64,000 nucleotides of DNA, taken from assembly GCA_030544215.1 (NCBI GenBank), contig JARZZO010000008.1:28621614-28685613 (forward strand). The letters are read 5' to 3'. The position numbers and the translations under genes are program-made. The notes below the pieces were generated by a model that saw only the letters and a program-made list of their open reading frames with translations, was not told the origin of the DNA and searched no databases. Position 1 is the stretch's first letter; each line of letters opens with the position of its first letter. The stretch comes from Zantedeschia hybrid cultivar. Lineage: Eukaryota; Streptophyta; Magnoliopsida; Alismatales; Araceae. Positions 33,856 to 45,076 of the stretch are shown here, piece by piece.

Positions 33856-36162
33856 TCTCGCCTACAGGAGATAATCAATTGATAATTAGCAGATATTCAG
33901 ATTAACTAAAACAAGATATGGTCTTTTATTATCTAGTTTTACTCCCACTAATTTTCGATGAACTGTATAACCTTCAGATATACAGAACGGGAGACGCCGA
34001 CTGTCTCCTAGTGGGGATCAGAATCTCCAAGCATCACGGTATGACCTCGGGTAAACACGTAGTATCATACCGCTATCTCAGAGCAATCATCTCATGATAA
34101 TTGCAACTCCTTGCAATATCCGATCATACTTCAGCTCCCAAGTTTAATGGTCCCGGGTAAACACAGTAGACCATTATCCCCGGTCTAAGCTTTACCATCA
34201 ATACGTGACAGAGTAAAGTAGAAATATAGTTCCCGGGTAAACATGTGGATGACTATATCGTATCGTTCCTCTACTCTTATCCAAAGGCATCTAATGCCAT
34301 GATCAACAGTTCTCTCATCAGTTAATGGCAAACCTCGGGTAAACACATAGTGTCTGCCACCACCGAATTAAATTCTATTAATCATATTGATGGAGAGTCA
34401 CGCAGTACATTCTCAATGACTCGCGCTACGGCTTAGAGTTTGTAACGAAGGTTTTATTTATTTAGTTCGGTCTCATCCTAGGTGATAGTATTAAATATAT
34501 CGAATATATTATAAATACTAATAACCTAGCAAATATAAAGCACACGCATCACATACATGTCATTAGTGTGGTCATGGACGGCACTACGGTTTGACTTGAG
34601 CCAGACAGTCAAACGCACACACACACACAATATAACAACTTATATCATGAGTCTGCAAACCCATAGATTCAATGAACTCCTTCATTTTCATCTGGTCAGC
34701 AGTTGTGGATCATCCTCGCTCCGCGCGCATCCGCCTCGAGCAAATTACATCGTAATTCTCAATTACATGATAATTTAAATGAGGAAGCCTTATGGCGATT
34801 ACATCGAGGAGGAAGGTAGAAGTACAATAGAATATGAGAGGGAGAGGTTCGCAGACCTCTATTTATTAATAGACAATAAACCACACAATCACATTCCACA
34901 TCCACAATTAATGCTCGTCCATGACCACCATGTGTTTTAGTTAAACAAACCACACATGAATTGCACATCAAATGGCTAAATAAAATTTTTGAAAATAATA
35001 TTAATTTTGGTTTCATAAAACCAGGGACCAAACAAAATTTGGATTTAGGATTTTTCGAAAAAATTTTACAGTTTAAACATGCTAATTTAAATCAAATTCA
35101 AATAAGCAGTTAACATACATCAAATGTACATCAAAATTCCAAAATATAACTTTCTAAAATATTCCATACTAATTACAAATTAATCTAACAATTAGATTAA
35201 TTAACTTATGTTATTTACTATTATCACATATGAATCTAACAATTAGATCATAAAGTTAAAGTTAATTAATCATTTAACATTTAAATAAATAATTAACGAT
35301 AACTATTAACAACATTTGTTAATCATGATAATAATAAAATTGTTATGAGTTTCCAGAAAATTAAATTGAATAAAACTTCAATTTCAAGACAATTTTTGAA
35401 ATTTTATAAGTTTTAAAACAATTTTAAATAAAAAACCCCAAAAATTTAAAGTGATCTAGCCCCCCCCCCTTTCTGGTCGAACCAGGGCTCAACCCAGTTG
35501 AGCCTGGGGTTCGGACCAGGGCTCCCTGGTTCGAGCCAGGGGCGTCGGGCTTAGACTCGGTCTGAGCCTGGCATGGTCCGGTCGGGTCGGACCATACGGC
35601 TAGGAAACCCTAGCCTCATGGCCCGAACCAGGCCCCCTCCTTCCCCCCCGACGGCGGTGCTTGGTTGCAGATAGCGGTGGGGGAAGGGGAGGGTGGCCGG
35701 CAATGGCACCGATGCCTGGGGCCACCGGACCGTCGCCGGTCACCCCCACCGGCGCCGTACGACGCTGTTAGGGCTCCCCCCCCCCCCCCTTTTGTTCCCT
35801 TTAAAACTCTATGGAACCGTGGGAAGGGGAGGGCTATCAACGGCCGGTCATCGCCGGACAGACCTCACCGGCGGCATGGGTGATGTCGGCGGTGGCGAGC
35901 AGAGTCCCCTGGTCACACCAGGTTACTTCCTTGATGCCTAGCATCTCAAATAATCACCCGTGCAACTACTTTGCGTGCCGTTCTTCGTGCCACAAAGAAC
36001 ACGAGATATAAAAAAAAAAAATTTACGATTTTGCAGAAATTAATCAAATTAATTATATCCATCTCATGAATATTGTTTCTCAAACAGGATCGTAAAATAT
36101 GCATGGAATATAATTAGAAAATTAAATTTCGGAATTCGAAACGGCGAAGAACACAGTGATAA
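33856..36162 (-). other. 5' leader of Copia-2, no gene seen
   Basis: About 2.3 kb. From gag outward: the stem-loop block, a (CA)6 run near 34616, AT-rich hairpins (35175-35345, for example taatctaacaattagatta), a C-run and a GC-rich block at 35460-35900 with ctggttcgagccag-type palindromes, and the primer site. Layout parallels Copia-1, sequence mostly does not. GC-rich open frames at 35616-36011 look like low complexity. Confidence 0.65.
34037..34359 (-). other. Four leader stem-loops of Copia-2 with a conserved loop
   Basis: Units 34037-34072, 34145-34176, 34224-34258 and 34326-34359 share the loop core cgggtaaacay (plus strand). Stems: cggtatga/tcataccg (8 bp perfect), taatggtc/gaccatta (8 bp perfect), atatagt/actatat (7 bp perfect), tggcaaac/gtctgcca (7 of 8). 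Stem sequences are unrelated to each other. They lie about 180-505 nt upstream of the gag ATG, exactly as in Copia-1. Two loops contain the self-complementary hexamer cccggg. Confidence 0.8.
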
Positions 36163-36178
36163 CCTGGCTCTGATACCA
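36163..36178 (-). promoter_or_regulatory. Initiator-Met primer binding site of Copia-2
   Basis: Minus-strand TGGTATCAGAGCCAGG, 1 nt after the 5' LTR, identical to Copia-1. Confidence 0.9.
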
Positions 36179-36179
36179 C

Positions 36180-37733
36180 TGTTGGGATCGCTGTGTAGGG
36201 ATCCGATCCTAAAACGCAGCGGAATAAAATTTTTTCGAGACCGGATCTGTCCTGTTTCGGTCGTTAAAACTAAAATCGATGTAGATCGATTTACCTTGCG
36301 TGGATTCGAATCCACGTCCGTTTTCCGATTCCGTCGGAGCGATACTGCAAGTCGTGCAGATGCCCGACCTCTAGCGGTATCCACGCGGTTCTCCTTGCGA
36401 TGGATCGTCCTCGCTTCCTCGCTCGCTACGGCGTTCGAAGATCCCGTCTGACTGCGCGTAATCCGCCGCGCCATGCGGATTCGGAATTCCCATCGAACGG
36501 AAGGTGGAGCAGTTGGGAACCGCACGCCCAGAGGAGAGAGAAAGTGGGGAAGAACGAATGACGGCTAGGTCAGGGTTGCTGGCCCCGAACGTAGAATCCG
36601 TTCTTTTATAAGAAGTCAGTTTGCGGTTTTTCATAAAAACCCAGACTTATCCGAAATCCTGTCGGATTATCCATCGACTTGAAAACCATTTGCGTGTGAC
36701 CCTCTAGGCCCAAATACCAGTCTAGTTAATAGCCCATTAAGTCCAATAACCCTTTACTGACCCACTGAATTAATTAATATCCTTATATTCAATTAATCAG
36801 CCGAATTTAATGTCCCACAATAAATTCGGACGGACTGCCGATCATGTTGGATGCCAAGCAACATCGCGTGATCCTGGATGGCACTGGGGTTATCGCAACC
36901 TTCTATTGAAACCTTTCTGTAATCGGTTAGCACGCGGATATAATCCTTCATCCGTACAATGTTCCCAAATCGACCTAGGGTATGATTTACTGTTAAACCC
37001 TATTTGGTCGATTCACTTGAATCAGATGCCGCTAATCTGAATCCGATAACTCCTTATCGATTATAGAGTCCGCCCTGGCCAGGGACTTTAAGCGCATCAT
37101 TCCCAGAACATTCTCTCTCAAACAATCGAGAGCGGATGATCCCGTATTGAACACACAATTACCTTCGAGGGCATTTCCCTGAACCCGATCGCTTGACTTA
37201 TTGATAACCCATGGTTAGGGATTCGTTTGTCAAGGTCAAAGCTCAGAAACCTACCAACAAGATATCTTTGGAGTCTCAGGTCCAAGGATCATCCACGCAA
37301 CCGTGACAAATGAATCGAGCTGGTTAACAGTGAGGTGATTACCATCCAGTGATTCATAGTCGGATCAGTTCAGTGAACTCATTCACCAATGAGCACCTAT
37401 AGGTTCAGCATAGTGTCTCCATACAAGTGACGTATGGGATCAGTCACCCTCATCATATGAGCTGAAGTAACCTATACTAGTCTATCCGGATGTTCGATGT
37501 CCTATCTCAAACATCCTATGACTAGGAACAATTAAGAACATGTGTTTATAGGTCTTTGGTCCCGTAATTATGATCTCATCATAATCCGAAGACTATTGCA
37601 CATGTTCATGGACTTCATCGTGATACGATAAACACAGATCGAATTAATTACATACAATGAATTATTGTCATTTATTAATAATCTGAATAAGTACACAGTA
37701 TCGGATTGGCTTTGAGACCATCTAATACTAACA
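36180..37733 (-). repeat. 5' LTR of Copia-2 (1554 bp)
   Basis: Partner of 28356-29908; flanked on the outside by ctcca. Both LTRs carry the same short spurious frames. Confidence 0.95.
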
Positions 37734-39250
37734 CTCCACTTATGGCGCAGTGGGAAGTGATCCGGGATTATCGTCCCGTGATGTACCGCATGGAGGACAT
37801 CCGTGCCCAGCTCGACACATTTCCTCCTCATATGGTGAGTGATTCGAGATATATGTGCATCTTAACAAATGATTAAGTCTGACCCTTTACTTCATTCAGG
37901 TGGTGTGGATGCCATATGCAGAGGAGGACCTGGCCGATCATCCGTGGGTGTCTCAGAGTCTCTCCCAATTCCGGCGGGAGGTGCCCTTGCTGTGTGTGAA
38001 CATCTGTGACGGCCTCTTTGTTCGGATGGCCTACCGCACGTGGGGATGGCATCACCCTTTACTCGCCTTTCCGACCTATCCTGATATGAACCGCGGTCGT
38101 CGCCGATCTTCTGCAATTGGCTAGGATTGGCGAGTGGTGAGGCGGGCTGAGATTGAAGTATGGTACCGCACCGGGGATGCCCTGCAGGAGGATAAATTCC
38201 TGCGAGACAGTTACAGATACTTGGGGGATTACGCCCGACGGTACGCGGATCGCATGTTTCTGGATGCGCGGCGGGTGCGACACTCTAAACCCTTTAGTCC
38301 ATTTCACCCAATCTTCTCTCATTGACTAATCTTGGTGGTATTCCTGCAACAGATGCCTGAAACCGAAGCTGTGCAGATCCTAAAGAATCAGAATAAGATT
38401 CTGGTTCTACAGACGAGTGACCTGCTTTGCCAGGCGAATTGGTGAGAAGTTTGATTTTTTTTTTGGTTTCGAGTGTGAAGTTGTCCCCTTATTTTGTGAA
38501 ACCCTTGTGATGCAGAGAGAGACGCTGGCCCGTCACGGGCTGCGAGGAGATCCTGGTGCGGGCTCATCATCCTAGGGGCCAGTTGCCCCTGCCGACTGGG
38601 AGGCGAGGTTGCAGGATGCCCTCCGTCGTGCGGAGGCCCGGGAGGCGGATTTGGCACAGCAGGTGAGACTTGTTCCCCTCTTGCGTTATTCCGATTAAGC
38701 TGGCTTAACCCTAAGTTCCTTTGCAGCGCCAGGAGGTGGAGACCGCTTTAGCTAGGGTGCAAGAATTGGAGAGCCTCAACCAATAGTTGAGAGATTAGGT
38801 CTTAGAGGAGCGGACTGCTCGGGCAGGGCAAGAGAAGGATCCCACCTTGACGTGTACTGGGAGGGTAAGATAGCTGGCTTGCGGGAGGAACTGACGAGGT
38901 CGCAGACAGAGGTGAGGGAGCTTGATTTCAAGTACCGGACCCTGTGGGACCGAGTGATGAAGAAGGGGTGAGAACGAGCTACGAAATCCAGCGCACAGAG
39001 TCCAGGAGCTCGTCCCCCTATTCCTGCCCCGTCGGCTGGCCAGGCACCTGCTGGGAGTTCTATCTTTAGAGACCTTGACTCCTTTCTTGCTGAGGACGCG
39101 TGGAGAGCACTGCGACCTGCTGGCTCATCGGGGTCTATGCGACTGGCATTAGGTCATCGCCGTGCTCGGGAGGATGACGCTGAGAGTCAGATGAGGCACT
39201 CTTCTCGAGATAGGAGAGATGATGAAGCGGAAGGAAGGAAGAGGGATTGA

Positions 39251-40920
39251 GAGCTGACGCAGGGGTATGCCCCTGTGTCGTGATGTATGAACATTATGTT
39301 ATGCTTGCATATTTCACTATTTGTATCCGGACACTTCTTGTTTTGCTTTTTGTTCATACCTGCTATTCCTGCATGCACAACATTAGGGAAAATAATTAGT
39401 AGTATCTATTTTCGGCCCCTTGCCCAAAAGAGCAACTACCTTTTCCCTAGCTTTCGCATAGGGTCAAGGGGCCGTGTCCTACTAATCAGACAAAAGAAAG
39501 AGCATTGAAATCGATGTGATAACAAAATATGCAAATACTAGCGGATATTAATAAGTGCGGTATGTGGTAGATGAAAACATGTTTTTGATGCCGACCACCT
39601 GGTGACTGCCCAAACTTAGCCTGATTGAATGAAGGAAGGGAAATGCACACTCAACTTCCCAGGTATCCTAAGCACACATCTAGATTGATTTGGACCTCTA
39701 GACTCCTCAAACTAACCTTGACCGGCTAAGACTCATACTGATGACAATACCGTCATACCATGCTTAGGCTCCCAGCTGCTTCCGACCACCAAATTTGCCC
39801 AAAAAGTTTTCGAGGTAAATGATTTGCCCGACCTGGGTCTCTTTCCTTACAATCTAGAAGGTATAAGATGGAACACCTTGGAACCCTAACGGTCAACCGC
39901 GCGACGCTGACTCGGAATTAGACGCCGTCGCACCTATTGGTGACGCGCATGCATTGACCTAAGCCTGAAGTCTTTGAGAGTGCTCATTGAGATTATGGTT
40001 AAGGAATTGGTTCACCATAAACACTAACATTACTCTTCACTCATTTTGGACTCCTGTGATCATGTGAGTATGTGACGATTTTTGAAAAACGAACCATTTA
40101 AAATGATGTTCGGTCTTTAGATAGTTATCTCGTGCTAAAATCTTGAGGGAGAAAAAGTGAAGAAATTTTGGAGACAAACCTCACAGGAGGATCGACAAAA
40201 CCATTAAAAGGGCGAGCTATGACAAAACGGACCCCTTTCGAACCTCCTAGATGCCCCTATTTTGATTTTTCAGGCCTTTGGTAGATTTCATGGCTAGGCA
40301 CGGTCACGACCAGGCTTTTTGTATGATTGCTTGAACCCCTTTTCTTTTTTTTGTATTTCTTTTCCACTCTTGACATTTTTCGGGGTTATTTGATATTCCG
40401 CCTGTGGGGACACTGCCCTCTTCACGTGCTCTGGTCGTTTGCATTTCATTTTTGGGCTCTTTTGAGGGGTTACATCTATCGGGTTATTGAGGAACCGCAG
40501 TTTGCTGAGCTCGACCATTTAAGGGTGTCAACTGTCCTGATCGGTCGAGAGACGAAGAGCAAAGGTTGCAGTTTGACAATATACTAAAGACTTCGAACTC
40601 ATTTTAAGCAGGTTCTCTTTGAAAAACGTGTAGATGTGTGCATCTCATGATGATCATAGTGATCCATATGAAAGTAAAGTAGACACGTCTAAGGTTCTGG
40701 TGGACCAAAGTCTTAGCCAAACCTTAATGTTTAACCCAATCTATCATGCAACTAGACCTAGATAGGGGGTTATGTGGCAGTCACCAGACAGCTAGATTTT
40801 GTGTCTTTTCTAAATTTTTGTCATTTTCATTGAAGTATGTGCATATTTACAAATGTTTTTGTTGCCTTTTAGAGTATTTCATTTTTTTGGATTTTGAAAA
40901 TTTTATTTTTTTTTGCGTTT
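39251..40920. other. Tail-to-tail spacer between antisense gene 2 and pol of M
   Basis: No gene seen. The 39250-39500 part matches O downstream of its PMD gene (gggtcaaggggc near 39465). The segment 40830-40920 is T-rich and related to the O minisatellite. Sense and antisense transcripts would converge here. Confidence 0.6.
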
Positions 40921-43900
40921 TTATGGGTAAAACTGCTTCATATACACCCCATTCCATGGGTGGGGTAACTCCTCTCCTTTTTCATTGATCAAGCAGTATG
41001 CATTACCTGAGTATGCCTCCTTGATTACAAATGGACCTTCCCAATTTTCTTGCAACTTGCTCCTGGGACCAGGAATTTTGATCATTTTTCTCTTGAGTAC
41101 CATTTCCCTAATTTCAAACTTTCTTTCGAGAACCTTCTTTGCATAGAATCTTGCGATCCTATTTCTGTAAACTTCAGCGTGTTTTGCCGCCATTATCCTT
41201 TTTTCGTCTAATAGTTCCAGTTGGGTTAACATGGCCTTACGACGTTCGACGTCGCTAATTCCATTATCCAACTGCACTCTTAGAGAAGGAAGGAGAATCT
41301 CATATGGAAGTACCGCATCTGTTCCGAATGTCAGTATATAAGGTGTTTGTCCGGTTGGGGTTCGGATAGAAGTACGATACGCCCAAAGAGCTTCTACTAG
41401 GCGATCCGACCAATCTGAATAATTGTGAGATCTGCAAGTTCTTTTGATGATTCGAATGAGAGTCTTATTGGTGGCTTCGGCTTGACCGTTTCCTTGTGGA
41501 TAGTAAGGCGAAGAATGGTGCAAATTAATGCCATACTTACTGCATATGTCCTGGAGCTCTTGGGAGATGAATTGTGGTCCATTGTCGGTGATGAGATCGC
41601 GCGGCGTCCCGAACCTGGCGAGAATGTTGCGCTTGATGAACTTCACCACCGTGGATACTTTGATTTCCACAAACGCTTCCGCTTCAGCCCATTTAGTGAA
41701 ATATTCAGTGGCAGTTAAGATAAATGATTTCCTTTTTATTTCGCCTGATCGATCCTCCAGAGGTCCTATAACGTCGAATGCCCACATGGCGAAGGGCCAA
41801 GGGGAAATGACGGATTTAAGAGATGATGAAGGTGCATGAATCTTGTTAGCATGTAACTGGCATTTCAAGTACCTCTGAACAAATATGGAACAATCAGCCT
41901 CCATTGAAGGCCAATAATAGGACATGAGGAGCTTTTGAGTTAAGGCACGACCATAGATATGACCGCCACAATCGCTTGCATGAGCTGCTTCCATGACATG
42001 GTGAATTTCGGTATCATCTAGACACCGAAGGAGCACCCCACTGAAGGATCTTTTGAAAAGACGTCCGCCTAAGATAAGGTATCGTTGAGATGCACGGCGG
42101 ATAGCCTTACGGTCAGAAGATGTGGCATAAGATGGGAATGACCCATCGTGAAAGTAGTTCATGATATCAAAATACCACGGATTCCCATCATCCCAATCGG
42201 GGGTGAGTTCTTCCGTGATAGCAGAGACATGTTCAGATGAGTGGAGGAATTGTTGGAACCAGGGGTCCCGGAAGGAGGGCGAGTCTTGCTTGTGTAGAGT
42301 GATGGTGGCTGAACTTTTGGTGACGGGAATCTCTAGTGCTGAAGATAGGGAGGCCAGGGCATCTGCTAGGATGTTTTGAGACCTAGGCACATGTACGTAG
42401 GTAATCCTTCTGAAATGCCTGGTTAGCGACTTTACTAACTCCTGATATGGCGTCAATTTTGAATTCCGGGTTTGATACTTGCCCACGGTTTGGCGGATGA
42501 TCAATTGAGAATCTCCAATTATCCTCAATTCCAGGACTTTGAGGACCAGCGCCAATTTTAAGCCAGCTAGGAGAGCCTCATATTCAGCGACATTGTTGGT
42601 CACTGAGAAGGAGAGTTGGTAAGCGTGCGGAATACTTACCCCTTCCGGAGATACGAGGACCACTCCTATCCCACTACCTTGAGAATTAAGCGCCCCGTCG
42701 AAGTAAAGGACCCAGGATGGAGTATCATCCACTATTAGACCCAACTCCTCATCCGGGAATTCCTCGTCGGCGGGCGAAAATGTAAGCAGCGGATGATGGG
42801 CTAGGTGTTCGGCAATTGCTTGCCCTTTCACAGCCTTCTGATTTACATAGTTAATGTCAAATTGGTTCAAGAAGGTCTGCCATCGCACCAGCCTATCTGT
42901 TACAACTGGCCGCTCTAACAAATATTTGATCGGGTCCATTCTTGCTAGGAGTTTGACCTCGTGGGCGAGGAAGTAGTGCTTCAATTTCTGCACTACCCAG
43001 ACGACGGCCGCACATGTCCTTTCCATGGCAGTGTATCGCTTTTTGGCATCATTGAAGAGCTTGGAGAGATAGTACACTGCTCTTTCTTTCTTCTCGTCGT
43101 CAAGTTGGGCCAATACTGCTCCAGCCGATTCTTCAGTGGTGGAGACATATAGCAATAAACGCCGCCCTAGGATAGGAGCCATAAGGACTGGTGGATTGAG
43201 GAGATAGCTCTTCAATTCGTCGAAGGCCTTTTGACACTTATCACTCCAAATAAACTTTGCCCCTCCTTTCAATAAATCATAAAAGGGTTTACATCTCACT
43301 GAATGTTGAGATATGAACCGTCTGATGAATTGCAAACGGACGATGATACCCTTTATATCCCTGACATTTTTAGGAGGGGGCATTTCAACTATCGCCTTCA
43401 CTTTGTCCGGATCAACCTCAATCCCCCTTATGCTCACCATGAACCCTAGCAATTTACCAGAAGAAACACCGAATACGCACTTTTTTGGGTTCATTTTCAG
43501 TTGGTACTCTCTTGACCTCTGCATTACAGCCCTAAGAATTTGAGCATGTCCCTTCCTGATTTTAGACTTCACTAAGATATCATCCACATAAACCTCCATG
43601 TCGATGTGAATCATGTCATGAAAGATTGCCATCATTGCCCTCTGGTAGGTGGCTCCAGCATTCTTAAGCCCAAATGGCATGACCATGTAGCAATAAGTTC
43701 TCTATGGGGTTATGAAAGATGTTTTCTCTTAGTCTTCTTCAGCTAGTCGGATTTGATTATATCCCAAAAAACCATCCATGAAGGACAACATTTCAAATCC
43801 AGCCGTGTTATCGACCAGCAAGTCTATATGAGGTAGTGGGAAATCATCCTTTGGACAGGCTTGATTGAGATTGTGAAAATCTATGCAAACCCTAACCTTT

Positions 43901-44706
43901 CCATCCTTTTTTGCCACGGGGACGATATTAGCCACCCACTTAGGATAGAGCACTACCCGGATGAACTTGGTCTTGTGTAATTTGTCAACTTCATCTTTTA
44001 CTTTAAGTGCTAATTCCGGTTGTAGCTGTCTCAACTTTTGTTTCACGGGTTTAGCATCAGGCTTGAGGATTAGCCGATGTTCCACCAATTCTGTGTTTAA
44101 TCCGGGCATATCCTCATATGACCAAGCAAACCCATCACGATGTTCTCGGAGCACGGCTATTATGGACCCTTCTTCTTCCGGACTTAATCGGGCGCTAATT
44201 AGCACTATCTTTGGATCCTCCTCTGTTCTAAGGTTGACTTCTTTAGTGGGTTCGTCGATGGCTGATGAAGGTTCATCAAACCGTCTCGTCCCATTGACAA
44301 GTGGTTCGGCCAAGTCATCCTCCTCTTCCCCTTCGCTGAGCTCAAACACTCCCAGACCATCGCTGTAAGATTCGTCTTTCACAAGCTCCAATGGCTCAGA
44401 GATGACCCCTATCTGAATAAACTTATCCAACTTGTTCAAAACTTTACACCTATTTGCTAACTTTTGAACTAAGAACAAAGGAACTTGTTTAGCCCTACAA
44501 TCTCTAGACAGGGAGGAGGCTATCCTAATTCCTAAACTACTATGTACATGACCTAGAGAATGGGTCAGTTTTGTCGTGGATGGGACAAGGGTAGACCCTT
44601 GGGCCAAAGATTCAACGATGGCGGGGTTGCCCCACCACGTAAGCTCCTCGAAAGTGACTTCCCCCACTTTAGAACGAGAATTGGACTTTTTTTTTTTTGT
44701 GACCAA
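40921..44706 (-). pseudogene. pol: Pol of element M: reverse transcriptase, dual RNase H, integrase
   Basis: From 44706: acidic linker, reverse transcriptase N-part (VCIDFHNLN, DGFLGYNQIRLAEED), two stops at about 43726 and 43702, then 921 open codons from 43686: MPFGLKN, YVDD (residues 33-36), RNase H, archaeal-type RNase H (LYFDGALNS near 325, TNNVAEYEALLAGL), HHCC zinc site about 565-605, integrase core (FDVIGP, TDNGPQF, GQAEATNK), C-terminus ending NGVYMKQFYP. Dual RNase H marks the Tat lineage. RT and integrase catalytic motifs are intact; only two stops inside the reverse transcriptase and the A12 frame change near 44690 separate it from a complete pol. Confidence 0.9.
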
Positions 44707-45076
44707 ACGCCTCTAACATGAAACATTCAGAAGAAGTGGCGTCGACCGGAGCTGAGAGCATTGGGATGGAAGGTGGGTGGAACAAGAAAGGAATGGACGT
44801 AGCATGAGCTAGTTCATTCTTGGCCAAGAAGAGCCCTATCGGTGGGCTGCTTGATTCATGAAATAAGGATGATATGTCAAAATCTTCTTTATTTCCTTCT
44901 CAACTACCCTCATTATCTTCTTGCACTCCCTCTTCTATCCTGAGCAATCCCTACTTCTTTCTCACAAAGTTATTCATGAGGGACTATTTCTTTGTTCCTT
45001 TTGGTGGTTCAGTAGACTTGTAACCTAGGCCACATCCCCCAATGACAGGGTTCTCTAAGATGGGGTCACGAATGCC

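Larger units (their letters stand above)
28356..37733 (-). mobile_element. Copia-2, Ty1/Copia LTR retrotransposon, full length
   Basis: LTRs 28356-29908 and 36180-37733, TG...CA ends, duplication ctcca at 28351-28355 and 37734-37738. Minus orientation, initiator-Met primer site, one gag-pol frame with four or five stops. It is related to Copia-1 along the coding region but LTRs and leader have diverged strongly, so it is a sister family. LTR-LTR differences are more numerous than in Copia-1 (about 30 by eye), so it is older. Confidence 0.95.
26892..39250 (+). pseudogene. Antisense accessory gene 2 of M: acidic N-terminus, plant mobile domain, coiled coil; introns; split by Copia-2
   Basis: Plus strand. 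Exons I can place: 26892-27197, 27511-28212, 28288-37834 (holds Copia-2), 37900-38274, 38353-38441, 38516-38662, 38727-39250; introns begin GT and end AG (gtgagt...ttacag, gtaatc...tgtag, gtgagt...ttcag). Exon 1 encodes a Gly/Glu-rich acidic region ending in PPKKKK; exon 2 a clear plant mobile domain (WGHMLSTLEDVSFLTGLPV, then LRIFLLFFFGRLLFAT, then GGFTPFLQ); later exons VVWMPY and a coiled coil ending in an Arg/Glu/Asp-rich tail. Decay: frame slip at a G-run near 28320, TAG at 38122, further stops at about 38580 and 38785. Introns surviving in a retroelement are expected only because the gene is antisense to the genomic RNA. Function unknown. Confidence 0.75.

Noticed and set aside
29923..37733. 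envelope-like extra frame (SIRE type) in the Copia elements
   Set aside because: RNase H ends about 15 bp from the 3' LTR, leaving no room for another gene.
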